Shown one piece after another: positions 1-13,200 of a DNA stretch of 64,000 nucleotides (its first letter is position 1; every line of letters begins with the position of its first letter). Made by a program: the position numbers and the translations under genes. The notes under the pieces were generated by a model. The model made no database searches. It saw nothing but the letters and a program-made list of their open reading frames with translations, and was not told the DNA's origin. The stretch is from Psococerastis gibbosa (Eukaryota; Arthropoda; Insecta; Psocodea; Psocidae), in contig OZ020488.1 of the NCBI GenBank assembly GCA_963971405.1, positions 29,469,089 through 29,533,088 on the forward strand, given 5' to 3'.

Positions 1-37
1 TTTGGTTACATACATATATTAGTAGTTTATAGTGTCA

Positions 38-193
38 GCAGTCTGATCGAGGCGTTTATAATACCGGGGTTTAATAAATACCCTAGGATTATAACTGTAA
101 ACACATTGAATAGCACTTTCCATTATAAAATTATCTTGTTTACCAGTGGATTAAATAAATACCGGTATTATAAACGCCCCGATCAGGCTGCAG
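38..193. mobile_element. Foldback MITE, family 1, copy 1
   Basis: Terminal inverted repeats of about 30 bp (GCAGTCTGATCGAGGCGTTT... against ...GCCCCGATCAGGCTGC) flank a short centre containing ATAGCACTTTCCATTATAAA. Inner arms also pair (ATACCGG...TAAATA). Same family at 31511, 36313, 43290 and 63913. No coding capacity. Confidence 0.8.
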
Positions 194-774
194 GTAGAAG
201 GTTCTCAAATAAAAATGTATACAATACCTATAGGTATTAAATTTACATGATATTGTAATTTTGAATTTTAGTCTGGAGATTATTTTGTTTTTGAGTATAG
301 GCATCGGTTCTTGGATAGTTACTACTTCTACTGTACGTACAGTATGTACTATATATACAGATATTGCGCACATAGCCAGTCAAATACTTGATATTGATGT
401 ATTCGTAGGCTAGCATCAATAAATTATGCAATTATGCTAGATAGCATAATATTGTAGCAGGTTTACTGTGTGCTATATAGTCGTGTGAAACTGCAGGTTT
501 GTGTAAGCTACAATGTAACAATACAATACATACTATGGTTTATAACTTGAATACATTTTTTTAAATAAAAGCATTAAACAGTGTTTGTAATGTTAACAAT
601 AACTTCCTTTTGTGGCTAAAATACCTGAAACCATCAAAAGACAATTGTAATGAAATGTGTACGGGCTGCACACCCATCTGAATGCTTGGAAACTAACCAC
701 AGATACACTTCGTAAAAAATGTTGATAATCATATTGGGTAATGAGCATAAGTCTATCTCTCACAATCTTAACGA

Positions 775-1060
775 TTGGTTAGCAGCAACTCCCTACGTCT
801 CACCCCTCCATCTCTCTCGGTCCTGTGCCTTCCTCATCAGCTTCGTGGTACGTTCGAGCTCCCGTTATAGTTGATCCATTAATTCCTCCGCCTCTTCTGT
901 TGGTTTCTTTCACTGTGTCCTCAATGCTGGCATCTAGCAGATGTCCGTGTCTTAATAAATGTTCCACCCCTTTTATCTTCTTCAATAGCCTTCATCACTC
1001 TTTTATTCGTCATGCGGTCTCTCCACCTGATCCGAAGCATCTTTTTGTAGCACCACATTA
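775..1060 (-). mobile_element. LINE 3'-end fragment
   Basis: On the minus strand a frame-broken peptide contains VKETNRRGGGINGSTITGAR and EADEEGTGPREME, then LLPTNR-like sequence near 775-800. It parallels the piece at 53040-53235 (NNRRGRPKKEFMDQVKED). NRRGRPKK..DQ.KED..W. is a common tail of LINE ORF2 in invertebrates. Decayed remnant lying just past exon 30. Confidence 0.6.
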
Positions 1061-1078
1061 ATTTCTAAGTCTACGTAC

Positions 1079-1261
1079 CTCGATAAATGCTGGGAAACCT
1101 CTTCCTAAAGAATACTATGGATGGTAATTTGGTGACACCCCACTTGCGTGCATATCTGGGATCCGCCATCTTTACAAAGGTAATGTCGATGTTGTCAATT
1201 TCCCCATCGATATTTTCTAATCTTTCAGACACTCGCTCACTCTCCGGGTGATCTAGCTCAT
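1079..1261 (-). CDS. Exon 30: thioredoxin unit 15, first half; last exon visible
   Basis: 183 nt, phase 1-1, not covered by any long ORF. It reads YELDHPESERVSERLENIDG, EIDNIDITFVKMADPRYARK, WGVTKLPSIVFFRKRFPSIY. No CxxC. It ends CGAG^GTACGT just after YRG, so the second half of unit 15 and the C-terminus must be in another exon. I could not find it in 1-1078, so the gene probably runs off the left edge. Confidence 0.9.
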
Positions 1262-4200
1262 CTAGAACAATTCAATAAAAATATATATATTGGATCATTT
1301 CTTTATTGATAACATTTTAAATTTGCAGAGTTTCTTTCAGAGAATTTAGTAGTTGCTTTATTGAGAAAAAAAGCCAAGGCGTGACAGAGGGTCTAAGCTT
1401 GAGGACTGGTTGAGGTTCCACTTTCTAGAGCAACATATCCAGCATCCGCGTTTTCCCCTACCGATGAAAGGACCTATGACGGTGGTCCCAAGCATGGCAG
1501 ATTCATTAGTATCCCTGCAAAAATACAGCTTTGGAACTACGTGACAATCGAAAAACATATTGTATATTGTCTCAATGCTTTGGATTTCACAATAGTAATA
1601 TTTATAATAAAATGCGCTAAAACAATCAATCATTTAAAAGATTCAGTAATAATTATTAAAATGTAACACTGTTAAGGATTGGAAGCTTCTGGATAATTTA
1701 TTATACTAAAATTATTATTTTGTTTTTAAAACGCATACAAACAATTAAATGAATGTATGCGATTGACCTCTTTAGTCGCCTCTGTAGGTTAGTGTCCGTC
1801 TCCAATCCCATGACGTATAGAGACTCGCACGCTACCACCTTGCCATCGAAGTCGATATAATATTTATATAATATTTATATAATATAATAATATAATATAT
1901 AAAATTTATAAAATAAAATAAAATATAAAATATATAATAATAATATATATAATATAGTATTTTAGATTATATTAGTACTGCACCAATTCAAAGTTCCAAT
2001 CGATAGAAAAGGGGGGCAATACACAGTACTCGTATACTGTCCATATTTACAATAGTACAACAACAATCAAAGCCACAGCAAAAATCAATTTTTTTTATAG
2101 GTATTTTGGAACAAATATCTGATAGGTACCCAAGTTGTTCAACATAGGCTAATACATTTGCAATATTACAATAAAATAAGTCTATGACATTTTTTTTTAA
2201 ATTTTTGGTGTTTTAATTTCTCCATGAATTTCATATTACGTGAAATTTTAGTTCCCAATCAATTTACTTTCCAGAAAGAATTAGCCTAGTTTGTTTTTAC
2301 ATAAACTTGATTCCTAATATTTAATATAGCCTACTAACTAAATTAAATAACAATTAAAAAGTGGCATATATAAGAATTTTTAAATTCATATCCTCATAAT
2401 TATAATTAATTAGTTAACCTATTAGCGATAATAGAGGAAAGAATAGGTCCAACTTACAGAAAAACACAACAATGAATTCGCTTTCATCCAAAAGTTTATC
2501 CAACATTTTCCTATTGACTTCTTCGATTTCGTTCTTATTATCAAAGACATCGAGTGACGTAAGCCAAATAAGAACTTTGTTGGAATCTGTCAGATCTCCA
2601 TCATATACAAGAGGTACCCGTTTACGGAAATACACCAGTGCTGGGGTGTTAGAGATGCCGTACAGCGTCGAAACTTCGTGGTCAGAAATTTTGACCATGT
2701 CAATACCTGTAATGTACCATACAAAATTATTTTAATGTAAACAAGGGCATGCAGTAAAATTTTATTTTTATTTTATTGTAGACTCTAGCAAATAAGTTGA
2801 GAAGTCTATATAGATATATATAGGTAGGCAATAGTGCCAGCACTAAAGACTGCAGCTGTTGATGTAACACTTGGAAGTACCTACTTGTAAGCTACATGAC
2901 AGTTGTAACAATAAATTTTAAAATATGCTATAGATAAGGTAGCTTATAGGCTACCAATAATAATAATACAATCATAATATGATTTTTGCATGAAAATTGT
3001 AACAATTAAAAAATAAATACATGTGAGTACTTTAAGCTGTGAGTTATAATAGCCAAAACTCCAACATAGCCTACATGGGTATATCGTATGTAACAGGTAT
3101 ATGAAATTTCACATTACAGACCAATCATCGTCATGCGGGTTGTGACCACTGGCCACCCTCGCAGCATCACAAATGACGTCACACACAAACCCCAAGTGAC
3201 CCGCTTTTTAATCATCAAACTTAAATTGATGGGAAAAAGTATTTTTTCACTCCTTTATAATGCTGACAAATTTAATTGACACATTCCTAACTTTAGAGGG
3301 AAAACGCCTACTGTAATACCCTACTCATTGGATTTGTTTTTATAATGAAGGGTCTACGGTGTACTTACCATATAGATCTGCTTCACCGTCGATTTTTTCC
3401 AACTCCTCCATTATTTCATCACATTCTCCGCAATCATCTTCGTCGTCTGTAAAATATAAAACCCTTCTATTTAACACTTCGAGTAATTGTGCTAATGAAA
3501 GACCCGTTCAAAGATGATGATATTTCAGACAATTATGCTGACTAAGCTATAGAGATATTGGTTACATGGTACCGAGGTAGAGTAGTATAGTTAAAACTTA
3601 CAAAAGAAGACGGCGAGGAAATGTGATTCGTCGAGTAACCTCTCAAGCATCCTGTTGTTGACTTGTTCTATTTCATCAGCAAGTTCTCGATTGTCGTCAT
3701 CGACCAGCCACTCCAAAACTGATTCCTCATTTTGTAAGTCGCCTGAACAAAAACAACGCAAAACTCCAGGTTTATACTTTAGTCTTTGGTACCTATTGAA
3801 TCTCTTTGGTAAAGAATCCAAAAGGCATGTCATGAATGTACCTGTATAGTCATATAAATGACGTCAAAGTTTTGATTGGTTTTTCATTTTGGCATTTTGG
3901 CATTTTCCTGTATGAAAGAGGTCCATTTAAGACGCTACTGGCTAACCCAGTAGGGGTACAGGAAAGGAGCCTCCCCAAAGATCGCTTTTTATACACGTGG
4001 TATAAAAACCGTGGATAAAAAAACCGTTCGGGCATACCCTGGGCAACGCAAACTGGAAGTGGCTTATCCTTCACCAATGAGACCAAAGACGACCTTTGGG
4101 TGTGCACCCACCATGGCGTCAGGTTAGAAAGAATACTGCGAACCAGCAGAAATTCTCAATAGTCACACAATCAAGTGGTTTACTGATGGCTCTAGGCTAG

Positions 4201-7200
4201 GACGTACTAAACCAAGAACAGGCCTTGGTGTCTTTGGTCCTGGGGTTAAATATCTGGAGTCTCATGGGGAGACAAATACAGTATACCTCTCTGGGCTTTG
4301 CAACTAGAATGGACATCTTACTAACATAGGTGCCAGGGAGACTAGAGCATGCTGATTCTGCAATGAAGGAACGGAGGACCCCGAGCACATCCTCCTTCAC
4401 TGCGATGTAACCGCACGAAGAAGAGTGTTTGGGAAGCTCGCAGTTACATGTAAAAGACCTACCGCTTCCAAACCCCCTCAAGATCCTGACTCTCCTGAGG
4501 TAGATAGGCCTCGAGGAAATGAAGCTTTGTAGATACTTTGTTGTAGGGGGCACAATAGGCCCAATAAGCTTAAGTGCACATAGGTAACACAGGTAACACT
4601 GTACCCCATTAAAAAAAAAAAAAAAACACAGTATCCCACACATGCGTGTGAGACACCCTGTAGGCTAACCAAGTAACCCACACATGCATGTGACACACCC
4701 TGCAGGATATATTCAGGATACCGCACACCTGCTGGTCATCTAACTCATCTGGTCCGTGCACGATTGACGGCAAACGACAAGCCGCCGTAGCTGCTCAATT
4801 TTGGACAACCCATTAAATGTGTGTCTCCCTCGACACGCGAAGTAAAGTAAGTAAGCAGGGTATACGGAGCATAGTGCTGGTGGAAGAAAGACTGAAAAGA
4901 AGATTGTCTTTATTTTCCATATGGGCGAATTTTACAATTAACCCGTACCTTCAAATAGAAGAGGATTCCCATTGCGGAAGTACACAAGGGCTGGAAAAGT
5001 CTTGATGCCGTAGCGCTTGGCCAGAGGGGGGTCCTGTATCTTTACCATGTGAATGCCAAAAACATCGCACTCGTCATCGATGTGTTCCAAACCATCCAAA
5101 AGCTCGTCACATATGTTGCAGTTAAGCTTATCTGCAAAACAGTTGCAATACTATGTGCATGATAGTGATATATCGTACAATAAAAGCACAAATAGCAAAA
5201 TGTTGAAAATGTAGCCTATAGGTACTGCAAGCCCCCGCGGTATGGTGAGAAATTTTGAAGAAAATTATTAATTCATAGGTTAGCCTACCATATTTGTAAT
5301 TTATTACAGTAGGCTCTTAAAAGCCTATTTAATTTTTATTGCAAGAAACGAGTAGACCTATATCACATACCTACCAACACAATGCCGGCTTTATATCCAT
5401 AGCCGCATGAAAGAAAATTCGAAACTTAGGATTATTTTATTTACTTGATATGATGCAGAGCCAAAAGAATGTTTTTGGAAACATTTAAAAATAAAAGTTC
5501 AATTTCAGACTGGCTAGTCCTATTATAGGCTACTTAAAACCTAAAATTTTATAATCACATTTTAGTGAAAAAGGGATATAATAGTAATAGTATAGGCTGT
5601 GGAATCTTTTAGAATATTGTAGCAGTTTCCAAAGTTAAATTAGTCGACAGAGAAAACTCGGCTATACGTACGGTAAAACTCTTACAAAAAGTTGTTTCTA
5701 GTGTTCTTTAGAACTTAATAGAACAACAATATTTTTAGCTACTGATGACTGCTATATGAACATTAACTTTTTTTACACTCATAATTAAAAAAAAAAAAAA
5801 TTGATCATAATTCTAGCTATATATCCAGTAAGTACGGTACTTACAGAAATAAACCGCCAAATATTGGGTCTCATCGACCATTGCTTCCAACATGATCCTG
5901 GTGACAAGCTCGATTCTGTCTTCGGTTCTCTGAGTGATGAGCCACTGCAAAACCTCCTCCTCCTCCATTAAGTCTCCTTCGAAGACATTGGGGACGCCCT
6001 TTTCAAAGTAAACTAACGACGGAAATTCAGAGACTCCAAACTCTCGGGCCACTTCAAAGTCCTTAAATTTCAAAGCGTTATTATAAATAGCCTACAATGT
6101 GGTGTGTAGAATTATAAAGAAACAGGTAATATCAGAATTAATATTAATTGTACCACAAGAACGAGAAGAATTTACGTCCTGTAGGAGCCCAAATAATTAA
6201 TTATTACCCTATAGGTGCAGTGCTGATAAGCAATAGAGTAATTGCGGTTTATTAAATGCGTAAGAGAAATCCTTGTTATATGAGACAGTATCATGAGATG
6301 CTTAAGTGAGAAAAGAGGCTGTCATGTGCCGTGATGTTAATTCTCAAGGAAACATTTTCAGAAATGAGTTGTCCTGTTGTTATTATATTGCCTATCTATA
6401 TATTTAATATACAATATAATACATTATTATCCACATAAGCACGTCCGGAAAATCTAACTGTCATTTAAGCCGTACTTTCTGCTGACATGTTTGGAAGTTT
6501 ATGTTTGACTTGGGGTTTCACATCGTGAATGTTTATAAACTAAACTTAATTTTTAATTCAAAGTAACAATTAAATTTCGTAATCTATTTAAAACTTACTT
6601 GTGTTTTTACAAATGCGATGCCGTGACGGTCGCAGTCATCATCTATATTTTCCAACTCTTCCATCACACTTTGGCATTGCTCGCATTCGTCCACAGCGTT
6701 ATCTGTAGATGCGAAAGTTGGAGTGAATGAGATGGCATCCCAAATTTTTCTGTATATAGTGTCTACTGTTAACTAAGTTAAGAGTGTACCTACATCCCGT
6801 AAGAAAATGGCAACCCGAAATTTAATCCTTTTTATTTTTTATTTAACTAACTAAGCAAGTTATTAAAGATTTGGCTCATTTAAGTTGTAGAAGACTACTT
6901 CATGAAACATATAAGAAGGTATTTTTTCATTGTCGAAATTGTAGTTTTTACAATTAACATCTTACGAAAAGAGTATCCGCCTGTAACCCCGGTCAGAACT
7001 ACATACATACTACTAACAGTTCGTTTATGTTGTATTTTTTTGTGAGTAGGCCTGTATGTACAGTGGCGTAGCCAAGGGGAGGTCAACTCAGAACATTTAC
7101 ATTGTTGAAACAGATTAAGTTTCAATAATATAGTATCTTATAATAATTAGTAATTACGATTTACTTTATTTAAGCAACTTGATGGAAAATGAATTACTGA

Positions 7201-10200
7201 CTGGATTTGCTTTCATGTTGGCTCATTACCCTATTACGGTCACTAGCGGCGCAATATTGGACGAAATGCCCAGAAGTTCATTTTGTAACATGATAAAAGA
7301 TTAATTTAATGCTACTTTTTAATTGCCTTTCAATCCTGGGACAAAGCAACATTCAATTAGATTTAGATTTAGATTTCGTGTCGTCCGTGGTACTCGAAAG
7401 TGAGCAAAAGTGTTGAATGTTAACGTTGCATGACAACCAGACCCCCCTCCCCCATCCACAAACAAATTCTGGGCTACGCCACTGTTCATATAAACAATTT
7501 CCATAGTACATAAAACTGTTGCTGGGTTCAAATTTCTCTTTCAAATGGCATGTGAATATAATTATTGTTCTATATATATCTTCCCTGGAACTATAAATGC
7601 GGCCCTCACTAAAAATCGGTACGTAGCCAACAATGGTTTGGATTTATAAGCACTAAGCACTAAAAACTTTATGAAAGGTAAATCGTGTAAATCAATTTAA
7701 TGAATGTATCCGATTAATCTCTTCAATCGCCTTATTAAGTAACCTAATAGCTACTTCGGTGGCAAGGTGGTAGCGTGATTGTACGTGTGCGAGTATCTAC
7801 ACCTTGCGGTCGGAGACGTGTCGTAACTCGACACAAGTACGTATTAGGTGACTCAGTGAGGCAATTGAAGAGGTTAATCGGACATATTCAGTGAATTGTA
7901 TGTATGTGATTTATTTATTTATTTTTTTTTTAAACAGAAACAAAACTTGTGTCGAGTTACGACACGTCTCCGATCGCAAGTACACTGCTGTATACTTGCT
8001 GTGGCCTTGCCTCGTTCCCTATTTAGGGCTCGCCATATACAATATTATTTTTACTTATTTACTTTATTATTTATTACCAAGCCGAACTCAAATTTGGTTT
8101 GCCAGGGCCGTCAGTATAGTAACCAGAATACGTTATAAGCTGGTCAAACAATCGAGCCTTCGGAATATAATATGTCGTCCACAGTATTTTGTGCATTACT
8201 ACTTAAAAAACTACAGTAGGTGGTTATTGCGAAAATATCATGCTGTAGAAGTCATAATCTTATTCAAAACCATATTGTCCACATGCCGAACTCCTAGATG
8301 ACTAACTTAACAGCACTTAAAATTCACAGTAAGCCTGTGCTGTATAACAATACGAAAATGCTATTATCATTTTTAGTAAAGGAATAAAGTTGGTGTGAAT
8401 TCTCATGCAAGTAACATTAGTCAAAAATTGAAATCGAAGCGGTTAGTCTATCAACAGTTTTCTTTTTTATATTAAACTTATCATTTTTAATAGATTAGAC
8501 ATTCATTGTATTGTTATTGATTCATTTTTGATCCTAAAAATAAATTTTAATTACAATGGAGCCATCCCGACAATTAATTGTTGTAATCTAGGCTACCATA
8601 CTGTGAAAATAATAAATTAAATATTTAATTTAGTTAAAAGGCCTATTTATAATTATGGCAATGCCTAGCTTAAATGGGTACTAAATATTATTTTTAAGAT
8701 CCCTTGTAAGCTGTTGCATTACCACACTAAGTATATATTGTAGTACCTTACTTGTGGGTTCTATACCAGTAAAACGGACAAAACAAGAGGGGTTTGGACT
8801 AAAAGGGCGACTACGAGACTCTGCATCAAAACTGTGCATGGAGAAGCGTTCTTCTTCAGAACATCAGCAGCTCTGAACAGTACTGCTGCCCACGACATTA
8901 CTGCATGTTAAACTAGAATTCTAGAATATTTGCCAATATTTCTGTAATTTGCCCGTTCTGTAAACTGCGTGATAAACAAAATATCAGTGAAACTTCTTTT
9001 AATGTGCCAAATCTGTCTTATGGCCTTTACCATGTACAGGCATTTACTTTTCTACCCAAAAAAACAAGCAGGTTTTCCCCCTGCCAACAGCCGTGTAAGT
9101 CAAAATAGATGCGTAATACAGAGGCGGTATGTACTCAAATAACGTGTAAGAATTTGAACATGAATGTTCTGCTACGGAAATAATTGGGCATAATGATGTA
9201 AAAGCAAATTGGACACCCCCAATATGCGTTTTCGTAGAAATATTTGAAATATTTCAAGAGAAATATCCAATGTTGGGCTATCAAAAAGTCGTACCCCTTA
9301 CTATTTTTGGCAGCTCTGCGATCGATACTTTGTAAGATAGGAATTTGATTTTGTGCACTTCTAAGGCTCGCCTCCAACTATCTCTTAAAAAATCAGGAAG
9401 TTCGGTTTACGGGATCGACAAAATGTCAACTGGTACCCCCAGTTAGGCGTAGATCGTTGTTTCGAATCCCGCCAAGTCCAGTTTTTCTCTATCCTATAAT
9501 TTCAGATATAACGTGGTGGTTGCCTTTTCAACCAAAGTTAATTTAAAAAGTCAGTGGTATATACTCCACATAATACCGCAATATAACTGGTACAGTAATG
9601 CCTTGGGCAGTATGTCGAGACCTTTGTTATTGTGAATAATGAACGTTCCACTGCACTGTTTTGAATGGGAGCACGACTACAGGAACTGGGTTGATGAACA
9701 TTGAATACCGTCAGATTCCTCCCCGTGTCCGTCAGCGGCCCCGCTTTGCACTTTCTTGGCCATCATCTTTCGGAATTGCTTATTGCTGCAGAGGTCACAT
9801 AAAGTCTGGTTCCCTGAGATTAAACGCAACACACAAAAATATGCGTTAATTGAACAGTCAAAAATTCATAGGTAAAGATACCCGTTTATTTGTCAGTGTC
9901 TACATTAGGTGTTGGAAAATTCAAAATACGTGAAGTAAAGTTTGTTAGTGAGATGAAGCTGTTGTTTTGAATACGGTATGTTAAACTAATCAGAAGTAAA
10001 AGAAATTTGAGAGAGGTATGGGTTGCAGGCATGGGCGCATGGCCGTGCTCAGGGGGTGTTCCAAGGGGTCCGGACACCCCCCCCCCCGCCGAAATAATTT
10101 TTTTGATGTAAACCTGTATTGTTTGAAGAATTCATCCATTAATTCATTAATAAATTACGAATTATGTAATTATAATTATATAATTAGAAATGTGGTCCCC

Positions 10201-13200
10201 CCCTCCGAAATCAAAACCTGGGCACGGCCTAGGTTTCAGGCCTATTTAACTTCTCCAGCTACCGTGCTGACAAGTCTGTACCCATCAGATCGGTAGGTAA
10301 TATTAACATAGGTAATTACACCATAGGGCCGCTTCAAACAACCTTTGGTGAATTAAATAAATAATAATTGACCATAAATGATAAAATTGGAGAGAATGCT
10401 GCATTTGTGCAGTCATACAGTATACTATATGTATTTTATAGCAAGTATTAAAGAGATGAAGGGATAAACAAAAATAGGTATTATTCTGCATGGACACTGT
10501 GTAGTATGTGTACAGTTTTGTCTTTACAATTGCGAGTATGCATGTATGTATGTTTCACTTACGGACCAGATTACTTGATGCGCAATACGAGGTTTGTCAT
10601 TATCATGACTGTTGTTGCATTTTGTAAGTCTTGAAAATTACTAATATTAAGGGTTCCCACTTTACTACTAGTGAGTACCCGTATTGTTGCAACAAGTAGA
10701 TCAAAAGGTAAGTGAGTCGGCCTAGTTTAAAATACAGGTACATGGCTCATTTTCCTCTTCTTCTTCAGCATTTAAATTGATCTGTCTAAATGAAAAGAGT
10801 TTTCATACAGCTGTACATCCTTCCTTCAATATTATTACTCCCATCGCTTGCGGTCTGTTTAAGGGAAGTACAGCCACCATGACTAGGTAAGCATAAAAGC
10901 ATAAAAAGAATCTATTTCCTGTTTATGAATCCTTATTTATCGCTCTATAACGTCGATATTTCATGAGAAATTGACTTTGCACAAAAATGGAAAATTGAGG
11001 CTCCCTTGGCCCTTAAGAGCCTCACACTATATCTTTCCAATCATATACGCTGGGGAAGCAGCAAAGAAGGTCAAATGGCACAAGGGGTCCGTTGACAGAT
11101 TCTTCACTTTCCTGAAAAGATCTTTTCATTTTTTTTTTCTATTCCATTTGGTTGGTGAGTGATCTTAGACCTACCTACATATTTATAAAGCAGAGGATTA
11201 ATCTTATACTCAATACTCTACTCACGCCGTGGGATACTTCAATTAGTAAAGCACTTTTATTTTGCGAGCAGGTTATCATGTTACTCTACAAATGCGTTTG
11301 CATAGCCTACTACTAGCGTATTTCTTCATTAAAAAAACGTTGGTATACGATTATGACAACTTCAGGCACGCTGCAATGCTTACACTGGCACCCGATCTGC
11401 AGCAGGTTCACTGGCTAGGGTTTCTGCAAGTGTGTCACCAAAAATTATCACAGCCAAAACCAACTATCGGAAATGTTATAATTAATCAACAAACAAAATA
11501 CATGAGCTGAAAATAACCATACAAATGTCCAGCTAGACAGAGTGAAGCATTGCACATTGTAGAAAAAGCATGGGATATGGTGAGGTATATGAAATTCTCA
11601 AGGCAAATACAGTAGTACTGAATTTAATCAAAATTATAGGAAATTAACTATTAATATAAGGGAAATGTGATAAAAAGCTTATTCTGTACAAGGTTATCAT
11701 GGTAAAGAGAGTCGTCTTCACGGAAGTATCAGAAGTTGCTGAAGCAATATTGTACTATAGGCCTATACATACAATATAAACAACCACTTCTTTTGTCAAA
11801 AGTAAAATTATTTTTATAATCATAAAAAATTGTATTTAACAATAACTATTATAACTGTCAATCAGACTATAGTTCGGTAATACAACGGCTGCTGTGCATA
11901 AATAATCCTTGTCTGGTAATGTGCTGGTAATGCATATAATATACATACAGTCTGCAGGTAGGTACTAGAATATGCCTCAAAGGGTTGCAAAAAGTGCAAT
12001 ACAATAGGCAATGAACATGCCAAGGGTGAAAAGTCAATATTTATTATTTTGCAAATGCAAAGTACAATAATTAACTATAGTAGGACCTATTACATAACAA
12101 CGCGGATCGACTGTCATCTTACAAACGGTATATAAACGAAAGCTTCCATCGCATATTTCATTTTTAAGATGACTCTAGTTCGTGTATCTCTTGCAAAGTA
12201 TGCCACAGTCAAGATGTTTGTGACGTATGGGTATGGCTCTATTCAGCGTAGTTTTACTATAACGCGCTTATTCCTAGTAGTAAGTATTGTGATTTATATG
12301 GTACTATAGTACTTAGATTTTCTTCTGCACAACATTCTAGCCATGTCTGTATTTTATCGTTTATTATTACAGTATAAGTCGCAGAGAAGACTCATTAAAT
12401 CAAGGACTTGACAATTCAGCTATTTAAAGAAGGACTATACATTATGTATAGCCTATCTATGATATTACCTATCGGGCATAGAAAATTGGTAGTTATAATT
12501 AATGCAGTTTGAAGCGTTAAAACATACAATATTATAAATGACAATTGTATTTACCTGCAAATGGTACTTACAGAAATAAATGGCAAGGGAGTCTGAATCT
12601 TCAATGATGTCCCGCAGATCATCACCTCCTAAAACCTCTATTGCATCACCCGATGGGTCCTTTTGTGTCATCAGCCATTGAAGGAGTTGTTCTTCGTCGT
12701 AGAGATCACCTAAAAATCAAGATTATATTTTAAAAAAGTTAGATATCTGACACATATGCTTTCAAAGCATCAACACACTCAGCTTTCGGGGTACAGAAAA
12801 ATTGTGTTTATCCAAGCGGCAGTATTTTCAATTTTTTTTCAATACATATAATTAGAACGGCACGTAATGATAATCATTACATTTCTCATAAATTCATGAC
12901 TATTGTATACCTGCATATATAACCGGTTCCTTGGATCCAAGCTTGAAAAATGTCACTGCGGGAAGAGCAAATACTCCCATCTCCTTCGCCATTGCCTTGT
13001 CATTAATCTTGACAAATTTTATACCAGACTCGTCAGCTTCATCATCTATATGCTCTATTTCAGCAAGAACTCGATTACACTGCTTACAGTCGTCGCTGTC
13101 TGAAAGTATAGCCTAATATAAGATTTATTTTCAGAATGTCTAAGAAATTTAAAAAGAAGCAAAAGTGTGTGATTTGACTGTAGGAACAAATACGATACAT

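Noticed and set aside
2414..2457. C-terminal FCK and following residues in this and about fifteen other minus-strand ORFs, suggesting a conserved FCK motif
   Set aside because: The T^GTAAG is the splice donor read as TGT AAG. After splicing the codon is mostly TAT or TAC, so there is no FCK motif.
4197..4643. 148-codon minus-strand ORF
   Set aside because: Antisense to a decayed LINE RNase H fragment whose plus-strand peptide is recognisable; the ORF itself is composition noise.
7891..8301. 136-codon plus-strand ORF
   Set aside because: Begins inside an inverted family C repeat, has low-complexity hydrophobic residues, and no family resemblance or splice context.
9661..9849. Plus-strand ORF of 62 codons
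   Set aside because: It overlaps exon 23 antisense. The minus strand has splice sites and a family-like peptide; the plus ORF has no recognisable feature.
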